DNA of 14,121 nucleotides from CAIVND01 sp035532075 (lineage in GTDB: Bacteria; Actinomycetota; Acidimicrobiia; Acidimicrobiales; Bog-793), in NCBI GenBank assembly GCA_035532075.1, contig DATKRV010000058.1, positions 1 to 14,121 of the forward strand, in the 5' to 3' direction. Of this stretch, positions 6,930-13,771 are shown piece by piece. The translations under genes and the position numbers were made by a program. The stretch's first letter is position 1; every line of letters starts with the position of its first letter. The notes beneath the pieces were generated by a model that saw only the letters and a program-made list of their open reading frames with translations, was not told where the DNA came from and ran no database searches.

Positions 6930-6958
6930 ATTATACTAATAGGTTTAAGGATCGTCAA
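6930..6958 (-). promoter_or_regulatory. Near-consensus vegetative promoter of the hsp20 operon
   Basis: Read on the minus strand, TTGACG (6953-6958) and TATAAT (6930-6935) are separated by 17 bp. An AT-rich downstream region follows. This is a main-sigma-factor promoter rather than a stress-sigma one, which implies control by repression. The predicted 5' UTR is about 55 nt. Confidence 0.85.
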
Positions 6959-6959
6959 G

Positions 6960-7592
6960 TTGTAGGTCGATGTGATCAATCTGGTCTGCCGAGCTCGTCG
7001 CGGTCGTACTGCGGCGCCAATGACCCTGTCACAAGCGCCACGAGACTCGAACAACGAAACGGAACCCGCAAAGAGCTACAAACCACGAAATAATTCCTGC
7101 CAACACGAGATCTCGGTAAATCTGGCGAGGAGCAGGGGTTGGTGGCCCGACGACGCCGAATTCCACATTGCGAACTCGTCCGGAGCACTTTTTTACCTAC
7201 TCCATTTCATAAAAAACCTGCCAAGAAATGCAGGGGGTCTCGATAAGTCGCGCTTTTCGGCTCTCAGTTCCAAGGAGATCGCGCACGTCGAGCGTTTTTG
7301 ACCGTCGAAAAGGGATAATTATCAAATTCTAAAAATAGTTGCATATGTACAAAGTTCTCCGCTCAGTTACCAGACATTGGTTGGCGTCAAGACAAACAAC
7401 GCGAATTGGCCGACTGTTTGGTGCGCGCATTCAATATTCGCGACCGTCCATGAACGGCAATTTGGCCCCCAGTGTCCAGCCGCCCTCGATCTGGCGGTGT
7501 CGCTGAACGCATCCTCAAAAACCACGCGCGCGATCCGGCAACCGCCTCCTACCGTCCTTGGGTTACCCGGCGGGAAGAGAGACGTTGGCGGA
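6960..7592. other. Intergenic stretch, no supported gene; AT-rich core
   Basis: About 630 bases between the hsp20 promoter and the cupin stop. A 109-codon plus-strand frame (6972-7301, GTG start) has no ribosome-binding site and no recognisable motif. The end of that frame is followed by an AT-rich patch (about 7310-7350) containing the palindrome GATAATTATC (7314-7323), which stands out from the GC-rich surroundings. It may be promoter DNA or a protein-binding site; no gene starts directly after it on either strand. Confidence 0.5.
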
Positions 7593-8105
7593 TCAACTCA
7601 CGCCGATCATGACCGCGTCACACTCGTCAGCGCTCATGGGAGGCCCGATTGGCCTGAGGTCATGGGACCCAGCGATGCGCATCAATTCGTCCATCGGCGG
7701 GAAGGTTGGGTTGCTCGGCACGACACGCGTCGCCGCTGGAGTGCCGAGGTCGCGGATGAGGTCACGAAAGCTGGCGTTGTCATGCACGAGCAGGATCCGC
7801 GCCTCGCGCTCACCGACTACTCGGAACGTGTGCGGCACGCCGCGGGGCATCGAGACCCAGTGCCCGGCTCCGACGACCATATCGTCGTCGCCGCAACGCA
7901 CGACCATCTGGCCATCAAGGATGTACCAGGTGTCGTCAAGGTCGTCGTGGACATGCAGCGGGGGTGCCGAGTCCACTGGCAAGATCATCTCGAGAACAAC
8001 GGTGTCCATTTCGGGCGAACAACGATGCTCAACAACCAAGGTATCGAGGAACCACCAAGCTTGCGTTTCTTCGTTTTCAGGGGAGTCAACTACTGCTGTC
8101 GTCAC
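7593..8105 (-). CDS. Cupin-domain protein
   Basis: A 170-residue single-domain cupin. Motif 1 is HVHDDLDDTWYILDG, with His51 and His53 as metal ligands; the usual glutamate is replaced by aspartate (Asp57/Asp58). Motif 2, GHWVSMPRGVPH (81-92), gives the third ligand His92. A metal-binding beta-barrel is therefore likely, but cupins range from dioxygenases to binding proteins and no substrate can be assigned. A C-terminal extension of about 60 residues follows the barrel. Start: the GTG at 8105 is preceded by AGGAGG with 8-nt spacing. A promoter TTGACA-17-TACGAT lies upstream, with its -10 inside an inverted repeat. It is divergent from a MarR-family gene, so it is the probable target of that regulator. 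Confidence 0.87.
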   Translation of the reverse strand: MTTAVVDSPENEETQAWWFLDTLVVEHRCSPEMDTVVLEMILPVDSAPPLHVHDDLDDTWYILDGQMVVRCGDDDMVVGAGHWVSMPRGVPHTFRVVGEREARILLVHDNASFRDLIRDLGTPAATRVVPSNPTFPPMDELMRIAGSHDLRPIGPPMSADECDAVMIGVS

Positions 8106-8155
8106 TTCGCCAACCTCCTAGTTAGAGAGCTATCCGGGATCAAATAGTCAGGCCT

Positions 8156-8177
8156 CCTTACGATTAATATCGTATGG
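8156..8177. promoter_or_regulatory. Imperfect 22-bp inverted repeat, probable MarR operator
   Basis: The core TACGATTAATATCGTA (8159-8174) has perfect 6-bp arms around TAAT, and two further C-G pairs flank a single mismatch. The right arm is the -10 box of the cupin promoter. A half-site copy, CCTTACGA, recurs at 8181-8188 beside the MarR ATG. Size, symmetry and position are typical for a MarR dimer site that would block both divergent genes. Confidence 0.75.
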
Positions 8178-8197
8178 TAGCCTTACGACTATGTCAA
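8169..8197 (-). promoter_or_regulatory. Predicted cupin promoter
   Basis: On the minus strand TTGACA (8192-8197) and TACGAT (8169-8174) are 17 bp apart. The -35 box lies inside the first codons of the MarR gene and the -10 box is the right arm of the inverted repeat, so repressor binding would exclude RNA polymerase. Confidence 0.75.
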
Positions 8198-8652
8198 GCG
8201 GTTCCCATGCCAGAGACCATCCGAACGACGAGCGAAGTCGGTACATCGGCGCCATGCTTCGTGTCGTTTGGCAGTGGGTCCGCGATCAGCTGTATGCGGG
8301 CGTCGTTGCTTCGGGATACGACGATCTGAACGCCGCACACATCGGGCTCTGGCGCTATCCGGGCCTCGACGGACTACGTCCAAGCCAGCTTGCGGAACAG
8401 TTGGGGATCACGAAACAGTCGGTCAACGACCTCCTTGGGCACCTGGAGCGACACGGGTATCTAGAACGCGTCTCCGATTCGGCCGACGGAAGAGTGCGCG
8501 TGATCCGACTCACTTCTCGGGGAAGGCAGCTCGAGCAAACAATCTACGCCGAGGCGCAGGCGGCCCAGATGCGGATCGCAAATATCCTAGGACCGAGGCG
8601 CTTCGCCCAGCTCCACGGCTCCCTTGAGCTGCTCACCGAGCTGCTCAGCTAG
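8191..8652 (+). CDS. MarR-family transcriptional regulator
   Basis: A 153-residue protein. The winged helix-turn-helix spans about 62-112: LRPSQLAEQLGITKQSVNDLLGHLERHGYLERV contains the recognition helix (74-86), and SADGRVRVIRLTSRG is the beta wing with the DGRxRxIxLT signature of MarR. Flanking helices (18-48 and 113-150) form the dimer interface. Such proteins usually repress a divergent gene and release DNA on binding a small phenolic-type ligand or on oxidation. The ATG at 8191 has no ribosome-binding site; translation may be leaderless. An internal ATG at 8254 also lacks one. The inverted repeat at 8156-8177 directly upstream suggests that it controls itself and the divergent cupin gene. 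Confidence 0.92.
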   Translation: MSSGSHARDHPNDERSRYIGAMLRVVWQWVRDQLYAGVVASGYDDLNAAHIGLWRYPGLDGLRPSQLAEQLGITKQSVNDLLGHLERHGYLERVSDSADGRVRVIRLTSRGRQLEQTIYAEAQAAQMRIANILGPRRFAQLHGSLELLTELLS

Positions 8653-9003
8653 CGGATTCGCTGGTCCTCCCCTAGTGCTTCGCACACGTGTGATTCACCG
8701 TGTGTCACCACTGGTGGCCGCGACATCTCGGTGTCCAAGTGCGAACCGGTCTCAACCAGCTCCGGTGCTGTGCTATCGACAGCAGCGTGAGGGTGAGGGG
8801 TACGTACCCACGCAACAGCAATCAACACCAGGTTGATCCACAAATCAAGTCCGACACATCTTTTCGCGCTCGGAAAGCGCCCACGACTACGGCTCATTCC
8901 GCCTCTACGGTTGTGGAGTTAACAGGGGTTGAGTCCACTCCCCATTGGTATGTCAACGGTCGCCATTCAGCAAGCACACAGGTTGATATTGGAAGATGGC
9001 ATC
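8653..9003. other. Intergenic stretch with palindromes and one repeat copy
   Basis: 351 bases after the MarR gene without a supported gene. It contains the perfect palindromes CACACGTGTG (8683-8692) and GGGTACGTACCC (8798-8809), and the first copy of a diverged 51-nt repeat (8832-8882). The palindromes may be regulator sites for the gene at 9004, though they are far from its start. Confidence 0.55.
8832..8882. repeat. Diverged 51-nt interspersed repeat, copy A
   Basis: This 51-nt segment aligns without gaps to 11849-11899 at 38 of 51 positions (counted by hand). Its right part can fold as a hairpin, GCGCT-CGGAA-AGCGC. It lies in noncoding DNA about 120 bp upstream of the TIGR03085-type gene. 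Confidence 0.55.
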
Positions 9004-9597
9004 ATGACCACACCGGTCGATGGGCAAGAACGATCTCAGTTGTGCGATCTCCTCACTGAACTTGGTCCTGATGCGCCAACGCTCTGCGAAGGCTGGACCA
9101 CTGCTGACCTCGCGGCCCACCTCGTTCTCCGAGAGCACTTTAAGAAGTGGCCCAAGGAGCGGCTCGCCGCCGAAAAAGCCAAGGGCTTCACCATGCTCGT
9201 CGGTCGAATTCGTGATGGTGCACCGCTGATCCCGTGGAGAGTTCCTGGCATCCGGGTCTTGCTTAACGGTCTGGAGTACTTCATCCACCATGAAGACGTA
9301 CGTCGAGCAAATGGATTGCAACCCAGAGCCGATACCACCGAACTCCACGACCTGTGCTGGCGCATGACGGGGTTCGTGGGGCGGCGCGTCGCCCGTGGTT
9401 TTCGTCCTTTCGAGCTCGAACTCAAGAGCACAGATGGCCGCGTCCGCTCGTTTGGCTCAGGCAAGCTGGCGATCTTGAGTGGACCGCCAACCGAACTCGT
9501 TCTGTACCTTTCAGGGAGACGCTCCGCTGCACAGGTCGAGCTTGGCGGCTCGCCCGAGGCGATTCAAGCAATCGAGAGTAACCGGTCTGGGTTGTAG
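9004..9597 (+). CDS. TIGR03085-type metal-binding protein, maleylpyruvate isomerase/DinB-like fold
   Basis: A 197-residue protein. The N-terminal four-helix DinB-like bundle carries the family signature APTLCEGWTTADLAAHLVLRE (24-44, with His39), and a second ligand block YFIHHEDVRRANG lies at 92-104 (His95/His96, Glu97, Asp98). The C-terminal half (FELELKSTDGRVRSFGSG, then the AILSGPPTELVLYLSGR segment) matches the second domain of mycothiol-dependent-isomerase-like proteins. The family is thought to use a bound metal for thiol-dependent reactions, but most members, including this type, have no known substrate. Start: the ATG at 9004 has GGAAG about 8 nt upstream and gives the usual short N terminus. 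An upstream in-frame start at 8929 would add 25 uncharacteristic residues. It converges on the DoxX-like gene, with 7 bp between the stops. Confidence 0.85.
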   Translation: MTTPVDGQERSQLCDLLTELGPDAPTLCEGWTTADLAAHLVLREHFKKWPKERLAAEKAKGFTMLVGRIRDGAPLIPWRVPGIRVLLNGLEYFIHHEDVRRANGLQPRADTTELHDLCWRMTGFVGRRVARGFRPFELELKSTDGRVRSFGSGKLAILSGPPTELVLYLSGRRSAAQVELGGSPEAIQAIESNRSGL

Positions 9598-9604
9598 TGC
9601 CCAG

Positions 9605-10036
9605 TCAACATTTCTCCTCGTCGTGTCGATGACTTCTGGTTAACGCGTCGGCGACAAGACCGAACCCGATCGCGAGCATCCAGGAGTCCTTGCTTACAGC
9701 GATTCCTTGGCTAGAGGGCCAGACGCTTCCCGATCTGCGCATGGCTGGGGTGCGCGCATACATACCGAGAAGCGCTCCAGAGAATCCCGAGAGAGCTGCG
9801 CCGGCGAGGACGGTGGGAACACTCGGTAGTAGCAAGCTTGCGCCGACAGCCATCTCGCCTGCTGCCAGCATGCGGAGAAATTTCTTCGGCTCCACCGATT
9901 TGAAGATCGGGTACGCGTTTGCTGCCATGCCGTGAACAGCCTTGGCCGTCGATTCTTCTCCGCTCCACTTCTCAATCCCGGTATGCAGAACGTACGCACC
10001 GACAATCAATCGCCCCGGCAGTTCACGAAACTTCAT
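9605..10036 (-). CDS. DoxX-like membrane protein
   Basis: A 143-residue integral membrane protein with about four hydrophobic segments: 8-22, 54-71, 75-94 and 118-133. The N-terminal RELPGRLIVGAYVLHTGIEKW and the YPIFKSVEPKKFLRMLAAGEMAVGASLLLP stretch match the DoxX/SURF4-like pattern. Related proteins are tied to thiol or redox balance and detoxification; a mycobacterial DoxX works with superoxide dismutase. No specific role can be given here. The ATG at 10036 has a clear GAGGAG ribosome-binding site 7 nt upstream. The His/Asp/Glu-rich tail RSHRHDEEKC ends in the cytoplasm or outside, orientation not determined. It converges with the TIGR03085-type gene with almost no space, and no shared terminator hairpin is visible. 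Confidence 0.75.
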   Translation of the reverse strand: MKFRELPGRLIVGAYVLHTGIEKWSGEESTAKAVHGMAANAYPIFKSVEPKKFLRMLAAGEMAVGASLLLPSVPTVLAGAALSGFSGALLGMYARTPAMRRSGSVWPSSQGIAVSKDSWMLAIGFGLVADALTRSHRHDEEKC

Positions 10037-10954
10037 CGGCTAACTCCTCTAAGAACTCTTGAGCACTTCCGTATCAACCTATTGACAGACGCCGCTCATC
10101 CCGATCACCCGCCACTTGGCGTCCACAACAGCGAGTGGCTCCAGACTCCTGAGAAGATCGTATGGAGTCCATGAGTGAGAGCGTTTCTACTGAGCCTAAC
10201 GAAGGGAAGATCAGCATCTGACAGACGGCCGTAGACGAGCCGGCATTCGTTACGTTGACAACGCCCGACCATCGCATGCGAGATCAGTGTGCCATTACAC
10301 GGACGGCGGTCGCGAAGCAAAATGCGCGCCCCGGACATCAAGGTGCCTCGACCGAGCCCTAGCGCCAATCAGACGGTTACTTCGCGCTACTCGGATTCGA
10401 TCCGCTGATCACCTGGGCCATCACAATCCTCGTGCACACGCGGGGGTCATATCCGAAGTGCCTCCTATTCGAGATCGACGGGGCGATCAAGATAGTCTCA
10501 AAGAAAAATTGCGGACAACACACCGCAAGCTTGAAGCTGACCCCAACTAGGCCATGGGCGTCATTGGCGAAATGGCTTTCGAGTGCACCTTTCTCCTCGG
10601 CTGGGGCCGATACGCGTCAGGGCAATCGCGCGACCTCAACTCCAAGTGCTCGTGAACGAACTCATTTTGCGGCTCGCACCCAAAACCGTTGGCCGCACCT
10701 GAGGAGTTGTGCGAGCGATATCTGCGCGGGCCGCTGTCACCGATGCGCCCGGTCGATCTTCGTACCGCGGCGTCAGTGTCGCGAACCAACGCCATCGCGT
10801 CGAACCCTGTGAATACCGTCACCGCTCTGCGAGGTGCGCAGCGCTCATTTGCAGATCAAGGGTTTGACTGGTACTGGAACGGGAGCAAATTTTTGGTACT
10901 CAATTCGGCCCCTCTCGTCGCGCCCGCGGAGTGCCCGAGATTCACTGCGGCGAC
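10037..10954. other. Gene-poor stretch, no supported gene
   Basis: About 920 bases upstream of the DoxX-like gene. Open frames of 80-126 codons occur on both strands and overlap one another, but none has a good ribosome-binding site together with a protein-like sequence. Two patches look somewhat protein-like: RQSDGYFALLGFDPLITWAI (in the frame read from 10363) and a 90-codon TTG-started frame at 10689-10961. They may be remnants of decayed genes; I recognise no family. Confidence 0.45.
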
Positions 10955-11053
10955 CTACTGAGGCATCGTCGTTTCTATCATCGGCTCCGGTTCAGGTATG
11001 TCTGGTGTGGGTGAGGGCTGAGGAAGCCTCGGTTCGTCTGGCGGCATGGTCAT
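10955..11053 (-). CDS. Possible small proline-rich protein
   Basis: A 32-codon ORF encoding MTMPPDEPRLPQPSPTPDIP and then EPEPMIETTMPQ, rich in Pro and acidic residues. AAGGA sits directly before the first ATG (11053) and 6 nt before the second (11047), which is the better-spaced start. The first ATG overlaps the stop of the minus-strand frame at 11050-11400 as ATGA. Small Pro/acidic proteins of this style are common hypothetical genes in bacteria, but nothing further supports this one. Confidence 0.3.
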   Translation of the reverse strand: MTMPPDEPRLPQPSPTPDIPEPEPMIETTMPQ

Positions 11054-11400
11054 TCCTTGAGGATACCGGGTGCCAAGCGGTCGCCTGATGACAACATGAA
11101 CCCGATGAGTTGAGCAGACCTAAATGCTCTACGCGGGTATTTCGATGGCAACATAGTTGTCAGGCCAGCGATGAGATCCGCCAGCTGAATTACCGCAATT
11201 TCCGGTAAAATTTCTCCATGGCGCACATCGAGAACGGGGCCAAAAAATCCGATGAGGAACTCGACGAAGAGGCCGAGAAACGATGGAATGACGAGAGCGT
11301 GGACAGGCGCGCAGGATCCGACGAGCGCGAGGCGGAATCGCCCGATGAGCCGTCTGGCGAGGGTGCTGATCAGGATCAGCCGGGTGCAGTTGTTCCGCAT
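11050..11400 (-). CDS. Doubtful hydrophobic ORF upstream of the proline-rich ORF
   Basis: A 116-codon frame with a hydrophobic centre (HALVIPSFLGLFVEFLIGFF), which could be one or two membrane segments. In its favour, its TGA overlaps the next minus-strand ATG as ATGA. Against it, there is no ribosome-binding site near 11400, no known family, and the hydrophobic part is exactly what the antisense of an Asp/Glu-rich reading frame produces. It excludes the plus-strand ORF 11218-11430; at most one of the two is real. Confidence 0.22.
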   Translation of the reverse strand: MRNNCTRLILISTLARRLIGRFRLALVGSCAPVHALVIPSFLGLFVEFLIGFFGPVLDVRHGEILPEIAVIQLADLIAGLTTMLPSKYPRRAFRSAQLIGFMLSSGDRLAPGILKE

Positions 11401-11430
11401 GCAGTCCCGAGCGATTCTCCCGGCGGCTAG
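11218..11430 (+). CDS. Possible small acidic protein
   Basis: A 70-codon ORF. The first half is Asp/Glu/Lys-rich (KKSDEELDEEAEKRWNDESV) and the second half Pro/Gly/Asp-rich, so it would be a disordered hydrophilic protein. There is no ribosome-binding site, but TAAAAT (11206-11211) is placed as a -10 box that would start transcription at the ATG, giving a leaderless mRNA. No -35 box is visible. By hand count the first codon position is more GC-rich than the third, which is not the strongest coding signal. It competes with the antisense frame 11050-11400. Confidence 0.3.
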   Translation: MAHIENGAKKSDEELDEEAEKRWNDESVDRRAGSDEREAESPDEPSGEGADQDQPGAVVPHAVPSDSPGG

Positions 11431-11780
11431 TCCCTGACCAGAAAGGTTCGCGCTCCTTGGTCGATGCTGAAATGGCTACCCGTCGCGTGCCCAGCTTGCT
11501 CGACAGTGCCACGCGGTGACCAGCGCCGGATCTTCCCAATCTCAGGCACATCGGAGGGAATCGGTTTCTCCGAGCCGGCGTTGATATCCTCCGGGCGGCG
11601 CGTGCGACTGAACGACCCTACCGGCGCTGACGTTCGAAGCGGAGGCGAGCCGGTTCCTTTCGCTGTGTAGCGATGTCGTCGGGGTGCTTCGCGTCGACGT
11701 TGCGCCGCCATTTGAACTGAAACGGCAGCAAATATTCTGGTGCACAGTTTGGCTTATTTCGAAGCGCCCGGTGTGCAACG

Positions 11781-11810
11781 GACGGTGAGGACTTTCAGAG
11801 ACTCACCGTC
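11781..11810 (+). terminator. Terminator-like hairpin with no gene clearly upstream
   Basis: GACGGTGAG (11781-11789) and CTCACCGTC (11802-11810) are perfect 9-bp arms around a 12-nt loop, followed by TTT on the plus strand. It would end a plus-strand transcript, yet no convincing plus-strand gene lies in the preceding 2 kb. It could end a small RNA or an unrecognised short gene such as 11464-11670. Confidence 0.5.
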
Positions 11811-11848
11811 TTTGACGCGTGGATCCACATGACTTCAAGTGTCAGGAA

Positions 11849-11899
11849 GTTGGACCACGGATCAATTCAGACACGTCCGTCCCCGCTCGCAGAGCGCCC
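11849..11899. repeat. Diverged 51-nt interspersed repeat, copy B
   Basis: This aligns without gaps to 8832-8882 (38 of 51 identical by hand count). The hairpin at the right is kept in a shifted form, CGCTC-GCA-GAGCG, with a pair that is mismatched in copy A restored here. It lies in noncoding DNA shortly after the hairpin at 11781-11810. Confidence 0.55.
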
Positions 11900-12463
11900 G
11901 TAGAACTGGAAATCTAATCCGCTAGCTGGGACAACCGAATCTGAGACGCGCAATGCCTTGAAGAGGAGTCCGCGACGTCTGAATGGAGAAACCACTGCTG
12001 TTTCGATGCTGTGCTCTTGAATTCGCCCGGTTGGAGGAGAAACCGCAGACTGACCGATGCCGTCGTTGACATTGCAGACTCAGATGCGAAGATACGGCAC
12101 ATGTCGATTAAACAACCGGGATCAGTTCGTGTAGAAGTGGTGAATTTCTTAGGCGCGGCCGGTGTTGGCCGTCCGACACGTAACACCCAGAACACCGGGA
12201 CCAAGACGGCGCAGAACGTTCAGGGGATCCACCTCGCAGACCAATCCGGACGCCCCCTCGAGCCGAAGATCTACTTGGGCCGTGCGATGGGGAGCGGTTC
12301 CACGCACCCCACGGGAGTCACTTCCGAAGTGCCACCAAAACGGCCCATAGCCCAATGACCACTGATTGATGCCAAGTTACGCGTCTCCACTGAGGAGCAG
12401 ATTAGTTCCCATCTCCCGAAACGTCGGATGACCGAGGCGGATGTCGCGACGTTAATCGTCGGA

Positions 12464-12787
12464 CTACGAGCGCTCTCGCTCATCTTCGATCTCACGAATC
12501 ATGAGCTTTCTGGCCTCAACGAGGGCGCGGTCGAGATCAGGATCATCGAAATGCACAACAAGCGAAGGCCAGTGCGGTAGCCAGATTTCAAACGTGACGC
12601 GCTGCTCGAGACTCTCCCGGTGTTTGATCGACAATCGGATGTCGACCTGCTCGGGGTTCCAGCGGGCCAAGTGTCGGTCGAGAGCGGTCAAGGCGGAAAA
12701 GACTCGCTCCCGATCCGCGTCCTGAAAACCGGGCCCAAGGCGTAGTCGTTGTTCAAGCGTCCCAGGGTCTTGGTCGCTGCTTCTCAC
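12464..12787 (-). CDS. Short HPF/RaiA-like ribosome-associated protein
   Basis: A 107-residue protein. Its layout fits the beta-alpha-beta-beta-beta-alpha fold of the hibernation-promoting factor/RaiA (S30AE) domain: helix DADRERVFSALTALDRHLARW (23-43), strands VDIRLSIKHR (48-57), QRVTFEIWLP (62-71) and SLVVHF (75-80), and a final helix DPDLDRALVEARKLMIREIEDERER. Such proteins bind the small ribosomal subunit and silence idle ribosomes in stationary phase. It lacks the C-terminal dimerisation domain of the long HPF common in actinobacteria and has fewer basic residues than classic HPF, so it may be a divergent paralogue or something else with the same fold. The GTG at 12787 has TAGGAG 5 nt upstream. 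A small CGACG/CGTCG inverted repeat (12447-12461) follows its stop. Confidence 0.6.
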   Translation of the reverse strand: MRSSDQDPGTLEQRLRLGPGFQDADRERVFSALTALDRHLARWNPEQVDIRLSIKHRESLEQRVTFEIWLPHWPSLVVHFDDPDLDRALVEARKLMIREIEDERERS

Positions 12788-13128
12788 TCTTGCTCCTATC
12801 GTCTCTGAGTCGAACTCGGCAAAGCGGAATTGAAGGAAAGCTCGATTCGGACCTAATCTAACCGCTCATTATTTTTTGTTCGCTGGCTCGACGTTGGCTT
12901 TCATCCTCAAGGGCCAAACACATAGAAGTTTCAAATAATCTCCGCATTCTTGTTGTCATCTTGACCAATACTGACGCAAGAGTTCGGAATCGGCATGGTA
13001 AAGCGCGGTCCTTAATTGGCTATCACCTTTTCCAAGAAAATCACCCACGCTTTCAACGAAAATGTAAATCCGAGCCCAAGTGAACTGTTACGAACTAATT
13101 CAACTCGCGCTCTGTTTACAGCCCTCCA
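12788..13128. other. Intergenic stretch, no supported gene
   Basis: About 340 bases upstream of the HPF-like gene, more AT-rich than its surroundings (for example an A/T run near 12870-12880). It should contain the promoter of the HPF-like gene, but I cannot point to a convincing -35/-10 pair. No RNA gene or repeat seen. Confidence 0.5.
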
Positions 13129-13335
13129 CTACTCCTCTTTAGCGGACAGAGCTTCGGGGTCATCTAGCAATACACCGGCCTCGGTTGCCTCAATTACATC
13201 GATCGGAAGTTGGCCCTCTTCGTGCTCGTCATCAAAATCGATCTCACTGTCGCGCGGAGCTACTTGCGCAGCGTCCTCTGGCTCTAACGGTTCTGGTTGC
13301 CCGACAACCGACATATCGCCGTAGGGTTCAGTCAT
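13129..13335 (-). CDS. Small acidic protein, unknown function
   Basis: A 68-residue protein with a strong excess of Asp and Glu (for example DSEIDFDDEHEEGQLPIDVIEATEAG) and no cysteine, signal peptide or membrane segment. The acidic N-terminal part and the DVIEATEAGVLLDDPEA ending resemble small actinobacterial hypothetical proteins of about 60-90 residues with an acidic, partly disordered character, but I cannot name a family. The ATG at 13335 is supported by AAGGAG 4-5 nt upstream; a longer frame starts at 13353 without such a site. It is on the same strand as the HPF-like gene and the ammonium transporter but separated from both by over 300 bp, so probably transcribed alone. Confidence 0.7.
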   Translation of the reverse strand: MTEPYGDMSVVGQPEPLEPEDAAQVAPRDSEIDFDDEHEEGQLPIDVIEATEAGVLLDDPEALSAKEE

Positions 13336-13771
13336 TGTGCTCCTTCTCTCCACCCCTGTTTATCGCATCCAGACTTCGACGACCACACCCCCAACCGTCC
13401 AACGAAATTCGCAGTGCTCATCTATTAGGGCTGCCATGGAATTGGACCTAGGCGCACGACCTCAAAGGTGTTATGAGGCATTCAATTTTGTGCTGCTCGT
13501 GCGACCCTCACGCTTCATCCTCAGGACACCACGTTTCGAAGTACTTCAGTGTGCCACCTGAAGCAACAGGTGAGACTGCCATCCTGTCCTACCCAATTCC
13601 GTAAACCACGGCGAGCACCGCCGATTCTGAATCGGTCTGGACAGAGATCACCACTCCACTGGTTAGGAACACTGATCCCAATTCACCAGTCGTACCTTCT
13701 ACTTTGACGCAGGTGTCTATCGACCGGGTCGCGAGGGCTTCCCGGCGCACTCTCGGGCTCACCAAATCAAT
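13336..13771. other. Intergenic stretch between amt and the small acidic gene
   Basis: 436 bases without a supported gene. It contains a perfect hairpin CACCTG-AAGCAA-CAGGTG (13555-13572) and the palindrome CCGATTCTGAATCGG (13621-13635). The promoter of the small acidic gene should lie near its right side on the minus strand, but I cannot identify it with confidence. Confidence 0.5.
13621..13635. promoter_or_regulatory. 15-bp palindrome, possible operator
   Basis: CCGATTCTGAATCGG has perfect 7-bp arms around a central T. It lies 137 bp after the ammonium transporter stop and 286 bp before the small acidic gene start, both on the minus strand. It may be a regulator site or a 3'-end hairpin of the amt mRNA; no T-run accompanies it. 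Confidence 0.35.

Larger units (their letters stand above)
11431..12463. other. Gene-poor stretch with terminator-like hairpin and repeat copy
   Basis: About 1030 bases. The best open frames are 11464-11670 on plus (68 codons) and 12011-12358 on plus (115 codons, GTG start). Neither has a ribosome-binding site, a membrane or signal segment, or a family motif, and both are overlapped by equally long antisense frames. Real structures here are the hairpin at 11781-11810 and the 51-nt repeat copy at 11849-11899. A small CGGCC/GGCCG hairpin lies near 12157-12172. Confidence 0.45.

Noticed and set aside
6869..7054. N-terminal extension of hsp20 to 7054
   Set aside because: The extension covers the near-consensus promoter, the palindrome and the 5' UTR. 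The strong ribosome-binding site lies right before 6868.
7283..7300. Possible terminator with TTTTT near 7296
   Set aside because: The stem before the T-run is only 3-4 bp and no gene precedes it.
7377..8147. 256-codon plus-strand open frame
   Set aside because: It is antisense to the cupin gene, whose motifs, ribosome-binding site and promoter are all present on the other strand.
10363..10550. Protein-like patch beginning RQSDGYFALLGFDPLITW
   Set aside because: It is preceded by an in-frame stop (10360-10362) without a start codon, loses protein-like character after about 55 codons, and matches no family I know. Too weak to call a pseudogene.
12011..12358. 115-codon plus-strand frame with GTG start
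   Set aside because: There is no ribosome-binding site and no recognisable domain, and antisense frames are of similar quality. It is mentioned in the gene-poor stretch only.
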